This document shows positions 1-11,290 of a stretch of DNA of 64,000 nucleotides, one piece after another. The notes under the pieces were generated by a model. The model saw nothing but the letters and a program-made list of their open reading frames with translations. It ran no database searches and was not told the origin of the DNA. Within the stretch, counting starts at the first letter, position 1, and the number at the start of each line of letters is the position of its first letter. This DNA is from Siphonodentalium dalli (lineage: Eukaryota; Mollusca; Scaphopoda; Gadilida; Siphonodentaliidae): contig CP136068.1 of assembly GCA_032622095.1 (NCBI GenBank), positions 1,899,314 through 1,963,313 of the forward strand, in the 5' to 3' direction. A program made the position numbers and the translations under genes.

Positions 1-2184
1 TTTATCTCTTTCTATACCAAAGCATCATTGTTGAGTAATTATCCCATAGGAAATGTTCAGATAATAAGTTTAACCATTTCTATACTAAAGCATCATTGAC
101 GAGTAGTTATCCCATAGGAAATGTTCAGATGATAAGTTTAACTCTTTCTATACTAAAGCATCATTGGTGAGTAATTATCCCATAGGAAATGTTCAGATTA
201 AAAGTTTACCCTTTCTATACTAAAGCATCATTGATGAGTAGTTATCCCATAGGAAATGTTCAGATAATAAGTTTATCTCTCTCTATACCAAAGCATCATT
301 GTTGAGTAATTATCCCATAGGAAAAGTTCAGATAAAAAGTTTACCCTTTCTATACTAATGCATTATTGATGAGTAGTTATCCCACAGGAAATGTTCAGAT
401 AATAAGTTTAACTCTTTCTATACTAAAGCATCATTAATTAGTAGTTATCCCATAGGAAATGTTCAGATAATAAGTTTAACCATTTCTATACTAAAGCATC
501 ATTGACGAGTAGTTATCCCATAGGAAATGTTCAGATAAAACGTTTAACCCTCTGTATACTAAAGTATCATTGATGAGTAGTTATCCCATAGGAAATGTTC
601 AGATAATAAGATTAACTCTTTCTATACTAAAGCCTCATTGGTGAGTAATTATCCTACAGGAAATGTTCAGATAATAAGTTTACCTCTTTCTATACTAAAG
701 CATCATTGATGAGTAGTTATCCCATATCTAATGTTCAGATAATAAGTTCAATCAGTTCTACACTAAAGCATCATTGATGAGTGATTTTCCTATGGGAAAT
801 TTTCGGATAATAAGTTTAACCCTTTATTTACTAAAGCATGATTTACGAGTAGTTATCCCATAGAAAATGTTCGGATAATAAGTTAACCCTTTTGATACTA
901 AAGCATCATTGATGAGTAGTTATCTCATAGGAAACGTTCACGTAATAAGTTTAACTCTTTCTATACTCAAGCATCATTGGTGAGTAATTATCCCATAGGA
1001 AATGTTCAGATTAAAAGTTTATCCTTTCTATACTAAAGCATCATTGATGAGTAGTTATCCCATAGGAAATGTTCAGATAATAAGTTTATCTCTTTCTATA
1101 CCAAAGCATCATTGTTGAGTAATTATCCCATAGGAAATGTTCAGATAATAAGTTTAACCATTTCTATACTAAAGCATCATTGACGAGTAGTTATCCCATA
1201 GGAAATATTTAGATAATAAGTTTAACTCTTTCTATACTAAAGCAGTATTGGTGAGTAATTATCCCATAGGAAATGTTCAAATAAAAAGTTTAACCCTCTC
1301 TATACTAAAGCATCATTGATGAGCAGTTATCCCATATGAAATGTTCAGATAATAAGATTAACTCTTTCTATACTAAAGCTCATTGGTGAGTAATTATCCC
1401 ATAGGAAATGTTCAGATAATAAGTTTAACTCTTTATATACTAAGGCATCATTGATGAGTAGTTATCACATAGGAGATGTTCAGATAATAAGTTTAACTCT
1501 TTCTATACTAAAGCATCATTGTTGAGTAATTATCCCATAGGAAATGTTCAGATAATAAGTTTAACTCTTTCTATACTAAAGCATCATTGATGAGTAGTTA
1601 TCCCACAAGAAATGTTCAGATAATAAGTTTAACTCTTTCTTTACTAAAGCATCATTGATGAGTAGTTATCCCATAGGAACTGTTCAGATAATAAGTTTAA
1701 CCATTTCTATACTAAAGCATCATTGAATAGTAGTTATCCCATAAGAAATGTTCAGATAATAAGTTTAACTATTTATTTACTAAAGCATGATTGACGAGTA
1801 GTTATCCCATAGGAAATGTTCAGATAATAAGTTTAACCCTGTCTATACTAAAGCATCATTGTTGAGTAGTTATGCCATATGAAATATTCAGATAATAAGT
1901 TTAACCCTGTCTATACTAAAGCATCATTGATGAGTGATTTTCCCATAGGAAATGTTCAGATAATAAGTTTAACCCTTTCTTTGCTCAAGCATCATTGGTG
2001 AGCAATTATCCCATAGGAAATATTCAGATAATAAGTTTAACACTTTCTTTGCTAAAGCATCATTCATGAGTAGATATCCCATAGGAAATGTTCAGATAAT
2101 AAGTTTAACCATTTCTATAATAAAGCAATAAAAGCATCATTGCATAAGTAGTTATCCCACAAGAAATGTTCAGATAATAAGTTT
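1..2184. repeat. 68-bp tandem array (about 32 copies)
   Basis: A 68-bp unit repeats from the first base to about 2184. Each unit contains CTATACTAAAGCATCATTG and TTATCCCATAGGAAATGTTC. Copies differ by scattered substitutions and small indels, so the array is moderately old. The left edge is cut by the window, so its true length is unknown. It ends about 45 bp before the first candidate exon. No reading frame stays open through it. Confidence 0.95.
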
Positions 2185-2229
2185 TCACGAAAAAACTGCG
2201 CTAAACTCCAAGCAATATCTCCATTGTAG

Positions 2230-2586
2230 ACATCACAAGAACCGACAATTCATATATTGGCACAGATGTGTCTGCCAATAATGGACTAGCATATCTCAAG
2301 ATGGATCAAAACATGTACGCAGTGGATAAAGATGCCCTGTTTGAGGAACTCAAGCCGATGTTACCTCCCATCGATGACGCACTTGCGATTGTTTCGTCAA
2401 CGACTGAGTTCCCAGGGGATTTCCCCGAAATGTGCGGGGTTGTTATGGAGGAAGTATGTGAAGCGGAGATTCCTTTGTTTGCTGGTGTTATACAGTCACC
2501 GGAAATATCTGGTGATTCTCATATTCAGCGCTTAGATCAAAATAGTCATGGGCGTGCTCGTGATGACGTCACGCGACTGTTATCAG
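2230..2586 (+). CDS. Candidate internal exon of the ETS-family gene (acidic N-terminal region)
   Basis: The frame is open from 2205 to the donor CAG|GTGAGC at 2586/2587. The acceptor is probably TTGTAG at 2224-2229, giving about 119 codons; the first in-frame ATG is at 2301. The product is acidic and hydrophobic in patches (LFEELKPMLPPIDDALAIV, FPEMCGVVMEEVCEAEIP) and has no domain I recognise. Its codon use and composition look protein-coding, unlike the surrounding repeats. It leaves one base (phase 1) that joins exactly to the exon at 27321. If the gene is ESE-like, this would be the linker between an upstream Pointed domain and the basic region; that is inference. An unrelated single-exon ORF starting at 2301 is the alternative. 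Confidence 0.55.
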
Positions 2587-2704
2587 GTGAGCTTATATCA
2601 TTATACTAGCATTTTATTTTGAAGGCATTTCGTTATAGAAAGCTATATTGTGCCAGAAAAAGAGTTCAACAAATGCTTATACAATGCATTTGTGCAGCAG
2701 TTAA

Positions 2705-3530
2705 AGGGATACTGTACTCAAATGTTGTTGTTGTTGTTGGTTTCTATAGTCTCTGAGTCGCAGAATATGGTAACCAGATTTCCATTATTTGAAATTCTGT
2801 TAGAGTACGGAAGTAATTGCAGTTAGCCGGAATGCGCGAAAATACGAAATGTCGTTGTCGAGTAATTTGTGTAAAGTTTTCAAGCAAATGTAAATAAATG
2901 TTATATTATATATGCATACTATTCACTTTAAGTTATTGTATAGTCACGACTAGTCAGTGGTGGACTGAGTGGTGGCCTCGTATCAACATATGTGACCCGC
3001 CATATCAAATCCAGTCGGAAGTCGGGATTTTTTACCTTGTGCCAATGCATTCTCTTATATATGCGAGTCGACCATATGTCGCCTCGCATATATAAGAGAA
3101 TGCATTGGCCTAACAATTTTTTAAATAAATGTTTCTTACAATTTTTAGGACATAAAATAAAAAACATCCATTACCCTGCAGGGAGCCCCACACCTATATA
3201 GAAGCATATAGAAGAGCGTCGTCTGCTCATGTTTGTCTGGGGCTCTGTATGGGTGAAATTATAAAATTGTTAAAGAGTACAAGAACAAATTATTAAAATT
3301 GTAAAAAATTGTTAGGCCAATGCATTCTCTTATATATGCGAGGCGACCTATGGTCGACTCGCATATATAAGAGAATGCATTGGCACAGGGTAAAAAAATC
3401 CCGACTTCCGACTGGATTTGATATGGCGGGTCACATATGTTTGTACACGAGCATACGTTGTCCAAACCACTTTCCGGCAATTAATTTGATTACGTCTTGT
3501 ACACGGCAATTCGTAATTTAATTTTTAATT
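2705..3530. mobile_element. TTAA-type MITE copy 1, interrupted and right-truncated
   Basis: The left end is TTAA (2701-2704) followed by AGGGATACTGTACTCAAATG. It aligns along its length with the intact relatives at 26390-26965 (inverted) and 33444-34023. A 445-bp TA-flanked element sits inside it (2991-3435). The homology resumes at TGTTTGTACACGA and fades near 3530 without the expected right terminus. The TTAA target and terminal repeats suggest piggyBac-type mobilisation of a non-autonomous element. Confidence 0.75.
2991..3435. mobile_element. TA-flanked twin-hairpin MITE (copy 1)
   Basis: Terminal inverted repeats begin TGTGACCCGCCATATCAAAT and extend about 40 bp. TA dinucleotides sit on both sides (2989-2990, 3436-3437). 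Inside are two near-perfect hairpins of about 70 bp (near 3041-3110 and 3315-3385) with stem TCTTATATATGCGAG, and a third weaker stem-loop around GTCGTCTGCTC (3176-3250). It is inserted in the MITE at 2705, and the uninterrupted sequence can be read in the copy at 33.7 kb. The TA target suggests Tc1/mariner-type mobilisation. No protein is encoded. Confidence 0.85.
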
Positions 3531-3544
3531 TAAATTTATATCTA

Positions 3545-4200
3545 GTGATGTCCAGAGCAGTCTACCTTCCGGAAGTTTACACATGTCAAGATAAAAGTAA
3601 CAAACGCATAGAATAGACTGGATAGCTCTAAAATCAAGTGGTAATAATAACGACTTGATTTTAGAGTTATCCATCTGCATCCCTATCTTCGTCCGTTTGA
3701 CCACGTGCTTCTGTGCCACAAACAATAGAAGTAACAAATTTCAAAAATCGATATCTGATCACTCTGAGTTTTGAGTTCCTCCTTTTTTTTCTTCTTCCGA
3801 TACAATTCAACTCCCAACAAAAGGCTTATATGGGATATTATCGAATTTGTGCGTACAGGCGATGAGGATGTCGTTAAAAGGCAATATTGGTGAATTTAAA
3901 ACAAGGATATTGTGTATATTACAAGTAAAATCATCATGAGTGAAGTTAAAATATGTGTTCTGTCATCCTCAGCTAGCCTGTTTTCAGCATCTACTTCTGA
4001 AAGTCTTCCAGTGAGGTGCATGCAACTGCCTCATCATCCGTATGGCAGACGCCTCGTGGTCTGTCGTGTGGTTCTGCTCTTCACGACTCGAATCAAATAT
4101 TGTTTACCCCCGAAGCCAAATTTGAGTACCTTTAATAACGTCTGTGGCTGTGTGTGTCTGCCTTTTTCTATAGCTAATATATGATTGCTAACACGCAGTC
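3545..4200. repeat. Dispersed repeat, unclassified (related to 28.4-28.8 and 32.7-33.3 kb)
   Basis: The blocks GTTATCCATCTGCATCC, AATCGATATCTGATCACTCT and TTTACCCCCGAAGCCAAA recur in the same order at 28380-28800 and 32685-33280. There is a small hairpin at about 3628-3666 (CTAAAATCAAG and its complement). No termini or gene were found. The rest to 4335 shows nothing recognisable. Confidence 0.6.
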
Positions 4201-4335
4201 GGTGAACATTTCTCTTGCCGTTTGTAATCGGGCGTGTTTGGGGGTATGGTTCTATTTCATATTTGTCTTTGAATGTTCTATATGTGCGCAGTTTATTAGC
4301 ACCATTCTTTTTGTTGTCATCGATAATATATTTTT

Positions 4336-5064
4336 TGAAATGATTTACATGTACTGATTTTAGTCTCTCGGTTATAAAGCTATATATTAATTGATATGAT
4401 TTACATGTACTGATTTTAGTCTCTCGGTTATAAAGCTATATATTAATTGATATGATTTACATGTTCTGATTTTAGTCTCTCGGTTATAAAGCTATATATT
4501 AATTGATATGATTTACATGTACTGATTTTAGTCTCTCAGTTATAAAGCTATATATTAATTGATATGATTTACATGTACTGATTTTAGTCTCTCGGTTATA
4601 AAGCTATATATTAATTGATATGATTTACATGTTCTGATTTTAGTCTCTCAGTTATAAAGCTATATATTAATTGATATGATTTACATGTACTGATTTTAGT
4701 CTCTCAGTTATAAAGCTATATATTAATTGAAATGATTTACATGTACTGATTTTAGTCTATCAGTTATAAAGCTATATATTAATTGATATGATTTACATGT
4801 ACTGATTTTAGTCTCTCAGTTATAAAGCTATATATTAATTGATATGATTTACATGTACTGATTTTAGTCTCTCGGTTATAAAGCTATATATTAATTGATA
4901 TGATTTACATGTACTGATTTTAGTCTCTCAGTTATAAAGCTATATATTAATTGATATGATTTACATGTACAGATTTTAGTCTCTCAGTTATAAAGCTATA
5001 TATTAATTTATATGATTTACATGTACAGATTTTAGTCTCTCAGTTATAAAGCTATATATTAATT
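4336..5064. repeat. 56-bp tandem array (13 copies)
   Basis: The unit includes ATGATTTACATGTACTGATT and GTTATAAAGCTATATATTAA. Copies are nearly identical: the main variants are CGG/CAG before TTATAAAG and GTACTG/GTTCTG. This points to recent expansion inside the first intron of the ETS gene. Confidence 0.95.
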
Positions 5065-5094
5065 GACTGCATGTTTACCATAGCTGCTCATCAG

Positions 5095-5340
5095 TCTACA
5101 CTAGATCATCCCACGAATCTCCCGTAGAGAGCCCCACACAGTTAGAAGGATCTATTACCGGATATCGTCTGGTCGTGTCTGTGTCCGTACGGGTGTTCAC
5201 TAGATCATCCCATGAAACTCTACTCGGGCTCATATCCCACCAAAGTTCAAGTTCAAAGTTCAAATGTTTATTTCTCAAGTAAATCATGTTACATGCTATT
5301 ATGAGAAGATAATACATAATTATACAATACAATACATGTC
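5095..5340. repeat. Dispersed repeat with an inserted GTCGTCTG-type stem-loop relative
   Basis: CTAGATCATCCCA occurs at about 5101 and again at about 5202. The DNA between the copies (GAGAGCCCCACACAG ... GTCTGTGTCCGTACGGGTG) is a weak stem-loop related to those at 9145, 28830 and 31970. The second copy continues into sequence resembling the arm of the MULE-like element at 32.1 kb (CATGAAACTCTACTC). It is probably a remnant of nested insertions. Confidence 0.45.
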
Positions 5341-5344
5341 CATG

Positions 5345-6208
5345 GTGTGCAACAGTGGAAAAGGGTTTTTCAGTGTGAGGTGGGAGCTATTCGATATTTA
5401 TATTATAGGGCATCACAATGTTGTTTGATGACATGTATCACTAAATCGCGCTATCTCATCGAAACTGTTGGAGATATCGTGACTGAGTGCAGATATAATG
5501 CATTATTCGTGATTAACTCTTGCGTTTTGTATAGATTTAGATAGTTTAATATATATATTCTTGTTTTTGGAGTTAAACAATTTAGTAAAATTCGGATAAT
5601 TTCGACAAAATTTGGGAATATATTTTTTTCTCAGATAATCAAGCGAAGAGCATTGTAAAATACAATGGTATTCATTTCCAAGTAACCCTATATTACATCT
5701 CGTGCATACTCTATCTTTCCGATTGGTATCATTCCATGATCCAGTTTAAATGGGAAGTCTGTGATTGGACATTCGAAATCTAGTAAGGATAATTGCAGTA
5801 CAAAACCTGGGAACTGTTTGCAGTTTTGACAGGGAAGCTTATGAAGTTGAATAAATAACGCGGGGAATAAATTTCTTAGTTATTATCTGTTATTATCTAT
5901 TATGTACTTCTCTGTAGTGACTTTGTGAGCGATTTTACTTTTTCTCTGACATCTTCTGGTAAGTTCTCAGCAACAAAGAACCAGACTGTGTTCAATGCCA
6001 CTAGAAATATCCACTGCACAGATAACATGAATTCAAGAGAAGAGGGGAAGTCTAGGTGGGCTATTAGTCCTTCTAAGGCAACCCAAGAGGGCTATTTTCA
6101 GCCCTGCTGCAATTAACTTCCAGACCTGGGTATTAACTCAGGTAAAATATCAAAACTTTAAAAGTTGAGGACGGCTATAGCCCTTCCTAGGCAAATCTAG
6201 GAGGGCTA
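5345..6208. other. Intronic stretch without a gene
   Basis: No supported exon is visible. About 5750-5890 resembles one arm of the long-TIR element at 32030-32597 (AATAACGCGGGGAATA, TTAGTTATTATCTGTT). From about 6030 there are short echoes of GAGGGCTATT. The remainder looks like ordinary AT-rich intron. Confidence 0.5.
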
Positions 6209-6212
6209 TTAA

Positions 6213-6630
6213 CCCTTTACCCAACAAAACGACCAAAAACGTCCAAATAAAGCTTCAACAGCCTAAAATATCTTCGGTCTGTCTCAATAACACCATACAA
6301 ATATGGATATCATTGGAACCGGTTCATTGACCACATTGTGATGGTTACAGTTATGCCCTGTGCCAATGCATTCTCTTATATATGCGAGTCGACCATGGGT
6401 CGCCTCGCATATATAAGAGAATGCATTGGCCTTACATTCTTTAACAATTTTATAATTTTTTCTTACATTTTTTAACAATATTTATAATATTTTTCTACAT
6501 TCTTTGACAATTTTATCATTTTTAATATGTGTTAAGCCAATGCATTCTCTTATATATGCGAGGCGACCTATGGTCGACTCGCATATAAAAGAGAATGCAT
6601 TGGCACAGGGCCGTTCTGTTGGGTAAAGGG
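6213..6630. mobile_element. TTAA-flanked twin-hairpin MITE, CCCTTTACCC termini
   Basis: TTAA at 6209-6212 and 6631-6634 flanks terminal repeats CCCTTTACCCAACA / TGTTGGGTAAAGGG. The inner part holds two near-perfect hairpins (about 6361-6430 and 6535-6605), the same module found inside the TA-flanked family at 2991. CCC-starting ends with TTAA targets are typical of piggyBac-type elements. The target itself, read without the insert, is a small palindrome (AGGAGGGCTATTAATAGCA). A reverse-orientation copy lies at 38372-38764. Confidence 0.85.
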
Positions 6631-6810
6631 TTAATAGCACTCCTGGATTTTCTAGACCGCCAGCCCTGATGCCCCGTCCCAATAATTGAGGGAGGATATA
6701 GATCAGAAATTATTGGAAATAATGGTTTCAGGAGAAATGGATATATATCTCCTATTTTAGTTAAGGGTGGAAAAAAGGGAGAAGGTAGTGTTAGGGATAG
6801 CATGAGGCAT

Positions 6811-6872
6811 ATAGAGAGATAGAGAGAAAGAGAGAGAGCGAGAGAGATAGAGAGAGAGAGAGCGAGAGAGAG
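6811..6872. repeat. (GA)n microsatellite
   Basis: Runs of AGAGAG with occasional GATA and GC interruptions just left of the foldback element. No coding signal. Confidence 0.9.
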
Positions 6873-6928
6873 GGTGGGAACTAGAAGACAGGATGGGGCA
6901 GACGAAGTCGTGAAATGATGACAGTGTT

Positions 6929-8987
6929 ACAGACATGACAATTGGAACTTATTCCCTATTCCTTATTCCTTATTTTCAAAAATGTCGCTTTCGACCGATT
7001 TGACGGCATGGGTGGGTGGCCCGCCCCAAATACCACCTAGAAACACCCCGACCCCCACCCATCACCCCCGGGGGGTGCCACCCCGAGGGGGTGAAAATGG
7101 GGTATTGACCATTTTCGAGAACGGTAAGGATTTCGACCGATTTGACGGCATGGGTAGGTGGACCGCCCAAATACCACCTAGAAAACCCCCGACACCCACC
7201 CATCACCCCCGGGGGGTGCCACCCCGAGGGGGTGAAAATGGGGTATGGACCATTTTCGAGAACGGTAAAGATTTCGACCGATTTGACGGCATGGGTGGGT
7301 GGCCCGCCCCAAATACCACCTAGAAACACCCCGACCCCCCACCCATCACCCCCGGGGGGTGCCACCCCGAGGGGGTGAAAATGGGGTATGGACATTTTCG
7401 AGAACGGTAAGGATTTCGACCGATTTGACGGCATGGGTGGGTGGCCCGCCCCAAATACCACACAGAAACACCCCGATACCCCACCCATCACCCCCGGGGG
7501 TGCCACCCCGAGGGGGTGAAAATGGGGTATGGACCATTTTCGAGAACGGTAAGGATTTCGACAGATTTGACGGCATGGGTGGGTGGCCCGCCCCAAATAC
7601 CACCTAGAAACACCCCGACCCCCCACTCATCACTACCGGGGGGTGCCACCCCGAGGGGGTGATAATGGGGTATGGACCATTTTCGAGAACGGTAAGGATT
7701 TCGACCGATTTGACGGAATGGGTGGGTGGCCCGCCCCAAATACCACCTAGAAACACCCCGATACCCCACCCATCACCCCCGGGGGTGCCACCCCGAGGGG
7801 GTGATAATGGGGTATGGACCATTTTCGAGAACGGTAAAGATTTCGACCGATTTGACGGCATGGGTGTGTGGCCCGCCCCAAATACCACCTAGAAACACCC
7901 CGACCCCCCACCCATCACCCCCGGGGGGTGCCACCCCGAGGGGGTGATAATGGGGTATGGACCATTTTCGAGAACGGTAAGGATTTCGACCCGGGGGTGA
8001 TGGGTGGGGGGTCGGGGTGTTTCTATGTGGTATTTGGGGCGGGCCACCCACCCATGCCGTCAAATCGGCGAAATCCTTACCGTTCTCGAAAATGGTCCAT
8101 ACCCCATTTTCACCCCCTCGGGGTGGCACCCCCCGGGGGTGATGGGTGGGGGTCGCGGTGTTTCTAGGTGGTATTTGGGGCGGGCCACCCACCCATGCCG
8201 TCAAATCGGTCGAAATCCTTACCGTTCTCGAAAATGGTCCATACCCCATTTTCACGCCCTCGGGGTGGCACCCCCGGGGGTGATTGGTGGGGGGTCGGGT
8301 GTTTCTAGGTGGTATTTGGGGCGGGCCACACACCCATGCCGTCAAATCGGTCGAAATCCTTACCGTTCTCGAAAATGGATCAATACCCCATTTTCACCCC
8401 CTCGGGGTGGCACCCCCCGGGAGTGATGGGTGGGGGTCGGGGTGTTTCTGGGTGGTATTTGGGGCGGGCCACCCACCCATGCCGTCAAATCGGTCGAAAT
8501 CCTTACCGTTCTCGAAAATGGTCCATACCCCATTTTCACCCCCTCGGGGTGGCACCCCCCGGGATGATGGGTAGGGGGTCGGGGTGTTTCTAGGTGGTAT
8601 TTGGGGCGGGCCACCCACCCATGCCGTCAAATCGGTCGAAATCCTTACCGTTCTCGAAAATGGTCCATACCCCATTTTCACCCTCTCGGGGTGGCACCCC
8701 CCGGGGTGATGGGTGGGGGATCGGGGTGTTTCTAAGTGGTATTTGGGGCGGGCCACCCACCCATGCCTTAAAATCGGTCGAAATCTTTACCGTTCTCGAA
8801 AATGGTCCATACCCCATTATCACCCCCTCGGGGTGGCACCCCCCGGTGGTGATGGGTTGGGGGGTCGGGGTGTTTCTAGGTGGTATTTGGGGCGGGCCAC
8901 CCACCCATGCCGTCAAATGGGTCGAAAGCGACATTTTTGGTAATAAGGAATAAGGAATAGGGAATAAGTTCCAATTGTCATGTCTGT
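6929..8987. mobile_element. Foldback transposon with 142-bp repeats in both arms
   Basis: A 2,059-bp inverted repeat. The unique outer termini begin ACAGACATGACAATTGGAAC and end with the exact complement. They are followed inward by TTATTCCCTATTCC and then by about seven tandem 142-bp GC-rich units in each arm, in head-to-head orientation with the turn near 7990. The 9-bp direct repeat GACAGTGTT lies at 6920-6928 and 8988-8996, which marks a transposition target duplication. Long inverted repeats built of internal tandem units plus a 9-bp duplication match what is known of Drosophila FB elements. No transposase is encoded. The many 70-200 codon frames here are periodic by-products. Confidence 0.88.
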
Positions 8988-9099
8988 GACAGTGTTGGGG
9001 AGTTTTCAATAATTGGGTAATTGTTGCGTTATCGTCTATAGTAATATTCATGCGTCAGGCGCCATGGGGTGGGGGTCAGTCACAATGGCTGTTAACTGG

Positions 9100-9270
9100 T
9101 CATACATGTACACGTATTTAAAGGCAAATGTCAATAGCACCGTTAACCCACAGGGAGCCTCACACAGATGTAAGCATACACTACAGAGTGTCGTCTGCTG
9201 GAGTCTGTGTGGGGCTCTCTATGGGTATGTCATACATGTATTTAAAGGCAAATGCCAGCAGCACCCTTAC
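9100..9270. repeat. Stem-loop module flanked by a direct duplication
   Basis: An 85-bp stem-loop at about 9144-9228 (ACCCACAGGGAGCC ... GGGCTCTCTATGGGT, loop side GTCGTCTGCTGG) sits between two copies of a segment of about 36 bp (TATTTAAAGGCAAATG at 9115 and 9239). The same stem-loop type occurs at 3176, 11466, 28832 and 31970. Confidence 0.65.
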
Positions 9271-9473
9271 AAGTGGAATAACATACATTTTGCTTCTCAT
9301 GTCGTTCGCTTTTGTAAATATGCGTATCATGTGCACGTTTCCGTTCATATTCTGGCACCATGAGGTTTTCTATGACGAAATGCCTGCAAAACATACCGTG
9401 CAAACTTGCCAGGTTATGAACGCACCCTTATTGGGGGAAGAGTTTAAATAATATGTACAACAAACGACGAATT

Positions 9474-9595
9474 GAGTAGAAATCACCCGCCCGCGAGACG
9501 TAACAGGACGATGGGTCCAGGCAGACTCATTGAGTAGAAATCACCCCCTCCCCCCGCGAGACGTAACGGGTCGATGAATCCAGGCACTCTTTGTG
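9474..9595. repeat. Two tandem copies of a ~62-bp GC-rich unit
   Basis: ATTGAGTAGAAATCACCC followed by CGCGAGACGTAACRGG and TCCAGGCA occurs twice in a row with small differences. No gene is seen in 9275-9640. Confidence 0.7.
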
Positions 9596-9639
9596 TGAGT
9601 TGAGCGTCATACGACATACGTAACTATGACATGGTAACT

Positions 9640-10066
9640 ATGGTGGACAATTGTTATAAACCTGCATGCACCACCATAAGGCAGCACATATATAGGAGAA
9701 TAGGACATCGCCACCATGGTACCAATTGTTAAAAAATGTAAGAAAAATCATAAAAAATCATAAAATTGTTAAAGAATGTACGAATAAATAATAGTAAAAA
9801 TGATAAAATTGTTAAAGAATATAAGAAAAAATTATAAAAATTGTTATAGAATGAAAGAAAAAATTATAAAAAAAATTATAAAAATTGTTAAAGACTGTAA
9901 GAAAACATGATAAGAAAAATGATTAAAAATTATAAACAAAAATTGTTAGGCCAATGCATTCTATTATATATGCGAGGCGACCTATGGAAGACTTGCACAT
10001 ATAAGCGAATGCATTGGCACAAGGTCTTTAATGCTGCACCAACGCAGCTCCCGTCATGAAAGGGTT
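9640..10066. mobile_element. Degenerate twin-hairpin MITE with GACGGGAGCTGCG-type end
   Basis: An AT-rich interior of AAAAATTGTTAAAGAATGTAA-like repeats. One hairpin at about 9950-10020 has the shared stem (TTATATATGCGAGG). The right end is GCAGCTCCCGTCATGAAAGGG followed by TTAA (10063-10066). A related end is found near 48505-48640. The left end is less clear. Confidence 0.55.
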
Positions 10067-10124
10067 AATTTGTATTTACCTAACAGTCGGAATGTTTCTC
10101 TCAATAAAATCGGACTCTTGGTAG

Positions 10125-10429
10125 CAAGCTGCAAAATAGAGTTCAGTCCCCTCGCTACGCTAATCTGACATTTTTCATTGAAGTGTTTTGAGAGTTACAA
10201 TTTAATCTGGCTTGATCTAGACAATTTTTAAAATAAATATATGAACAGTTCAGTTTCTCATAACAATGTAGAATCAGCGATGTATATATATATATCATTT
10301 ACGTCCATGGTAGAATGAATTGTAACCTACAAAAGTCTGAAAAATATAAATGTGCGATTTCTTCACATTATGTGTAGGTGCTGGTAGCGGTAAGTCCTGT
10401 GTAGGGGACTGAACTCTGCATGGAGCTTG
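10125..10429. mobile_element. Short inverted-repeat element (MITE-like)
   Basis: CAAGCT then AGAGTTCAGTCCCCT on the left is matched by AGGGGACTGAACTCT then AGCTTG on the right, enclosing about 305 bp. No target duplication could be read. Class unknown. Confidence 0.45.
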
Positions 10430-10840
10430 TGTTTGTCGTGCACAGAGTTTCTTTATATTATTGTTAATTTCAACAAATGGTCTTCCTTGAGGGCCATAAA
10501 GATTAGTTTAAATTGTCAGCGGTATATGTCCTCATGCAGATTAGATTAAACTTCGCGTAAACATCCGTAATTCATAATACAGTAGGCGCGTTCGTAACCA
10601 ATGACAGAAGTGTTCCGGGTCTCTCACAGACGATAAAGAGACGTGACGTTTTCATTGCTATTGAAAAACTAGTAACTACACCCCCTAAACCAAACAGTGG
10701 GTTGGAACATTCTAATTCGTATCTCACACTTTCCAACTGTTGGAAATTCAAACCTGACACCCCCCCTTACGGTTAGACACCAACTGATGGCCATTCAGAC
10801 CAAGAGTTTGACCAAAAGTCGAAAAGTATTCTGCTGTTGG

Positions 10841-11268
10841 CAAGCCTGCAAATAGCGTGTCTGTCATTTGCAGAATGAGGTCCCCAGAGGGTGAATTTAG
10901 TGACGTTACCTCGCATAAATTCACCCTCTGGGGACCTCAGTCTGCTAAGGCCCTCAACTGATATGGCAGACCTAGGATCAGATGGAAGTTCCCCAGTTGA
11001 AGTTCGTGATGTTCACCCATTGGGCACCTCAATTATGAATTTTATCTGCTGCAAATTAGTGGATATAGAAACTTTCTAGAAGGGAAATGTAACTAAAAAC
11101 AATGTTAATTTAATACTATAGATACTTCCCAGAAGATGAGGCATAAGCAGAATGAGGTCCCCATAGGGTGAATTTGGTAATGCTAGCCCGCTATGCGGGA
11201 TAGCGTCACTAAATTCACCCTCTGGGGACCTCATTCTGCAAATGACAGACACGCTATTTGCAGACTTG
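10841..11268. mobile_element. hAT-type MITE (copy A)
   Basis: The termini CAAGCCTGCAAATAGCGTGT and their complement flank a 428-bp element. 8-bp flanks GCTGTTGG (10833-10840) and GCTGTTAG (11269-11276) match at seven of eight bases. Both sub-ends carry a palindrome around GAATGAGGTCCCC and GGTGAATTT. An 8-bp target duplication and a CA-starting end fit the hAT superfamily. It is non-coding. Relatives are at 46942-47387, 38806-39122 and 55833-56215. Confidence 0.85.
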
Positions 11269-11290
11269 GCTGTTAGTTTAAAAACAATAT

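Noticed and set aside
6976-9051. Many Pro/Gly/His-rich frames of 70-216 codons
   Set aside because: By-products of the 142-bp GC-rich units in the foldback element, mirrored on both strands.
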